This document shows, piece after piece, positions 20,371 to 22,902 of a stretch of 22,902 bases of DNA. Origin of the DNA: Batkoa obscura (lineage: Eukaryota > Entomophthoromycota > Entomophthoromycetes > Entomophthorales > Batkoaceae). The notes under the pieces were generated by a model. The model was not told the origin of the DNA and did no database searches. It saw nothing but the letters and a program-made list of their open reading frames with translations. Numbering within the stretch: position 1 is the first letter of the stretch; each line of letters opens with the position of its first letter. The DNA lies in contig JASVEC010000268.1 of the NCBI GenBank assembly GCA_030770535.1, forward strand, positions 1 through 22,902. The letters are read 5' to 3'. Made by a program: the position numbers and the translations under genes.

Positions 20371-22902
20371 CTATAATTTTAATACTTGAATACCAAACCC
20401 AGAGATAATAAGTTGATTACTAAAAAAAATGTTAATATTGCCAAACACAAAACATATAATAATACTACTTACCTTTGATTCAATAAAATAGCTGATGGAT
20501 CAAATAAATCAATAATAAAGCTGGAATTATAATTGAACCTTAATTCATTATAATTATAATTATATTCAATTAATCTAGAATCAGATGATACTGAATATAT
20601 TTTATTATTATTATTGTTATTAGACATTATAATTATATCTAATTTTTAAACTAATGTTAATATATTGTATTATATTATTATTATAGAATACAAATTACCT
20701 TGAATTGCAGATACATTTTTATAATCGCAAATTAACTGATTTAGCCAATTTACATTTCATTATTAATAAAATTCAATTGAATTTTATTAATTATTAAATC
20801 TGTATCATCACCACCAGAAACAATAGAATATTGATTATTATTGTTATCATTATTATTATGCTGAATTATTTTAATACTATTAATACCTGATTGATGGATT
20901 ATTTGATTATTGACTAAATGAATTTGGTTCTTATTGACTTGTATTATATGAATTCGTCCACTACTATCTCCAATAATATAAAATAAATTGAATTCATCTA
21001 ATAGTGAATGAATTATAATTAGTATAATATAATATAATATAATATAATATAATATAATTACTTACTATCATATTTAAATTCAGTAATAAATTCCATCGAT
21101 AATATACATTTAATTGGATTTAATTGAATTTCAAATAAAAATTCTACTTTCAAATCTTCATTATTAAATTTAAATAATCTTAAATAGCCATTGGAATAAC
21201 CAATTAATAATAATATATTATTATCATCTATAGTATACCCTTTGATTTCCATAATACGTACTTCTTGAATATCACTAAATAATTGTTTAAAGTTAATTAA
21301 TATTATTATAGATATTTTGTTATCATATTGTGATATTATAACAATTAATTTACCCAATTTTTTCTGCTTCACTAACGAAAGATATTATTTGATTGTTAAT
21401 AATTTTCCAGACATATAGCGTTTGATTAGCTCCAATTGAAAATAAATAATTATTTAGGTAAATTAATTTAGTAATTAAACCCATGGTTTTATTATTAAAA
21501 TCAATAATTTGTAACTTAATTGATTATTATTATTATTTAATTGATTATTGTTATTATTATTATCATTATTATTTAATTGAATTAAATTAATAATTCCATC
21601 TTCGCCACTAGTAACAAATAAATCCTCTTTAATTAATTCTAAACATCTAATTCTCTGCCATGAATACTTGGTAATAACTTTTTATTGAAATTATTTTGAA
21701 TGTTTTTAATAAAACTCATTTTTCCTTTTTCTATATAACTTAACATTAATTGTAATTTACAATTAATATGAATTGACCATAATCGATGAGCTCCCCCACA
21801 ATTATATGAAAATAATATATTGTAACTATCATATTCAATTATTTGTATTTTTTTTTGATAAAATGTAATAAAATAAAATTCATTGTTATAAACACTCATC
21901 TTTTCAATCCATCCTTTAGTTAATTTAATGTTCTTTAATAACTCAATTTCTTCTTTTTCATTAATAATAAATTGTGTAAAACTTCCATCTCTACCACAGC
22001 AATAATAATTATTTTTATAATAAAGAATATCGCTAACTGTTTCTTTATTATGTAAATTTTCCTGAATTTCTTTTAATTTCTCGTTTTTATAATAAATTAA
22101 TTTTCCATTTCTTGTACCTAATAATATACTAATATCATCATTCTCTTGTTGTATATAAAAACTAGTTATATTATAATTTTCTATATCTAATTTTAAATGT
22201 TGTATTCTATAAATGAAAAATTAATATTTTATATTATATAAATACAATTATTATTTATTATTTATTTACTTGATTTATAATTGTATTTTCATTAACTTGA
22301 AATTGATTTAATAAAAATTTATTTTGATCCACTTGTTTTAGTTAAGTAATGAAAAATGTTGATTATCATTATTATATTTTAAATATCCTTTCTCAATTCT
22401 TGAATTATGTAATTGAAGTTTAGTTTATCTAATAATGAAAATTAATATTATTTTGTTACTATTATAAATAATAAACTTCAATATTACTTCAAAACTTAGA
22501 TCAATTTGATTTAATAAAATAAAGAAAACTGATCCAATTTTACTTGCTATTGAAATTAAATACTGTTTTTAATTTCATTATAAATAAATGAGATTAATGA
22601 GTAACCAAATAGTTCATCATCCTTAATAATTTAATATGTTTGATTTGTTCATTTTTTATATTATATAAATAAACAATTCTATAAAACAGTAACAAGATAT
22701 ATTAATTAATAAAAATTAATATAAAAAATAGAATAAAAATCACCCTTTTTTTGTTGTTATTACACTTAATTCTCATTCAATAATATAAATGACCAATAGA
22801 ATCATTTTGTTGCTAATTTGATTTATTATTAATTTGTTATCATAACATTATCATATTGTTACAATACAACTTACTTTTTCTAATTCAATATTTAATTTTA
22901 AA
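20371..22902 (-). pseudogene. RTT10: WDR6/RTT10-like WD40 gene with several frame breaks, runs off the right edge
   Basis: Encodes a WD40-repeat protein of the WDR6/Rtt10 family, a partner of the Trm7/FTSJ1 2'-O-methyltransferase acting on the tRNA anticodon loop. Diagnostic pieces are NCGGAHRLWSIHI and IHGRE (21639-21899), ELIKEDLFVTSGEDG (about 21560-21645), GYSNGYLRLFKF (exon 21274-21066), and IIHQSGINSIKI...SIVSGGDDT (exon starting 20997). KIYSVSSDSRLIEY follows (exon 20638-20473), and the C-terminus is IISGFGIQVLKL (exon 20419-20371). Canonical introns lie at 21275-21353, 20998-21065, 20639-20698 and 20420-20472. Frame is lost near 21650 (after HGRE), near 21520 (after an Asn-repeat) and near 20752. 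Upstream of 22206, WD-like fragments such as RIVYLYNI occur in shifting frames. Either a recent pseudogene or a stretch with base-call indels; other genes here show none. Confidence 0.65.
21019..21056. repeat. (TATAA)n pentanucleotide microsatellite in WDR6-like intron
   Basis: About seven perfect tandem copies of TATAA lie wholly inside the 68-base intron 20998-21065, between a GTAAGT donor and a TATTAG acceptor (minus strand). They make up over half of the intron. Confidence 0.85.

Noticed and set aside
21354-21372. Apparent frame break in the WDR6-like gene near 21354
   Set aside because: Explained by a canonical intron (21275-21353, GTAAAT...TTTAG) that keeps frame across EKIG|DIQEV.

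Overview
The window is very AT-rich eukaryotic nuclear DNA. Genes are split by many short GT-AG introns, mostly 43-81 bases, with GTAAGT-like donors and CTAAT/TACTAAT-like branch sites. CCAATCA boxes sit upstream of several genes. The gene set is a fungal SFM1-type methyltransferase, a yeast-like galactose-1-phosphate uridylyltransferase, a mitochondrial uL14 ribosomal protein, PUFA-type ELO elongases, and asparagine-rich insertions. This suggests an AT-rich early-diverging fungus (an Entomophthorales/Zoopagomycota-like or similar lineage). The species cannot be named from the sequence, and a non-fungal AT-rich protist is not fully excluded.

Layout. 1-1143: gene-poor DNA with a 170-bp-period direct repeat. 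1144-1665: orphan multi-pass membrane protein. 1980-2998: ELO fatty-acid elongase (+). 3281-5670: fumarase in about nine exons (+). 5842-6228: mitochondrial ribosomal protein uL14m (+). 6506-7416: SFM1-type SPOUT arginine methyltransferase in seven exons (+). 7461-8154: zinc-finger plus G-patch protein (-), convergent with SFM1. 8727-9829: second ELO elongase (-). 9830-11430: gene-free, with two inverted copies of a ~106-bp MITE and a nested inverted repeat. 11431-13136: DDE-like transposase in two overlapping frames (-). 13624-16264: tandem array of three PaaI/ACOT13-like hotdog thioesterases (-); the middle one is a pseudogene with a MITE inside its first exon. 16422-17064: two more MITE copies, one of which appears to split a tRNA-like sequence. 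17607-18759: GAL7-type uridylyltransferase (+). 18878-19961: GINS subunit SLD5 in six exons (-). 20371-22902: WDR6/RTT10-like WD40 gene (-) with several frame breaks, running off the right edge.

The window mixes conserved housekeeping genes (TCA cycle, mitochondrial translation, ribosome modification, galactose metabolism, replication initiation) with an accessory zone at about 9.8-17.1 kb. That zone holds duplicated lipid-related thioesterases, a DNA transposon and a small palindromic MITE family. Two ELO paralogs in opposite orientation flank the fumarase-uL14m-SFM1-G-patch block. The ELO proteins carry the PUFA-elongase histidine box and C-terminal KKxx ER-retrieval signals. With the acyl-CoA thioesterase-like array, the region has a mild fatty-acid theme, but co-regulation is only an inference.
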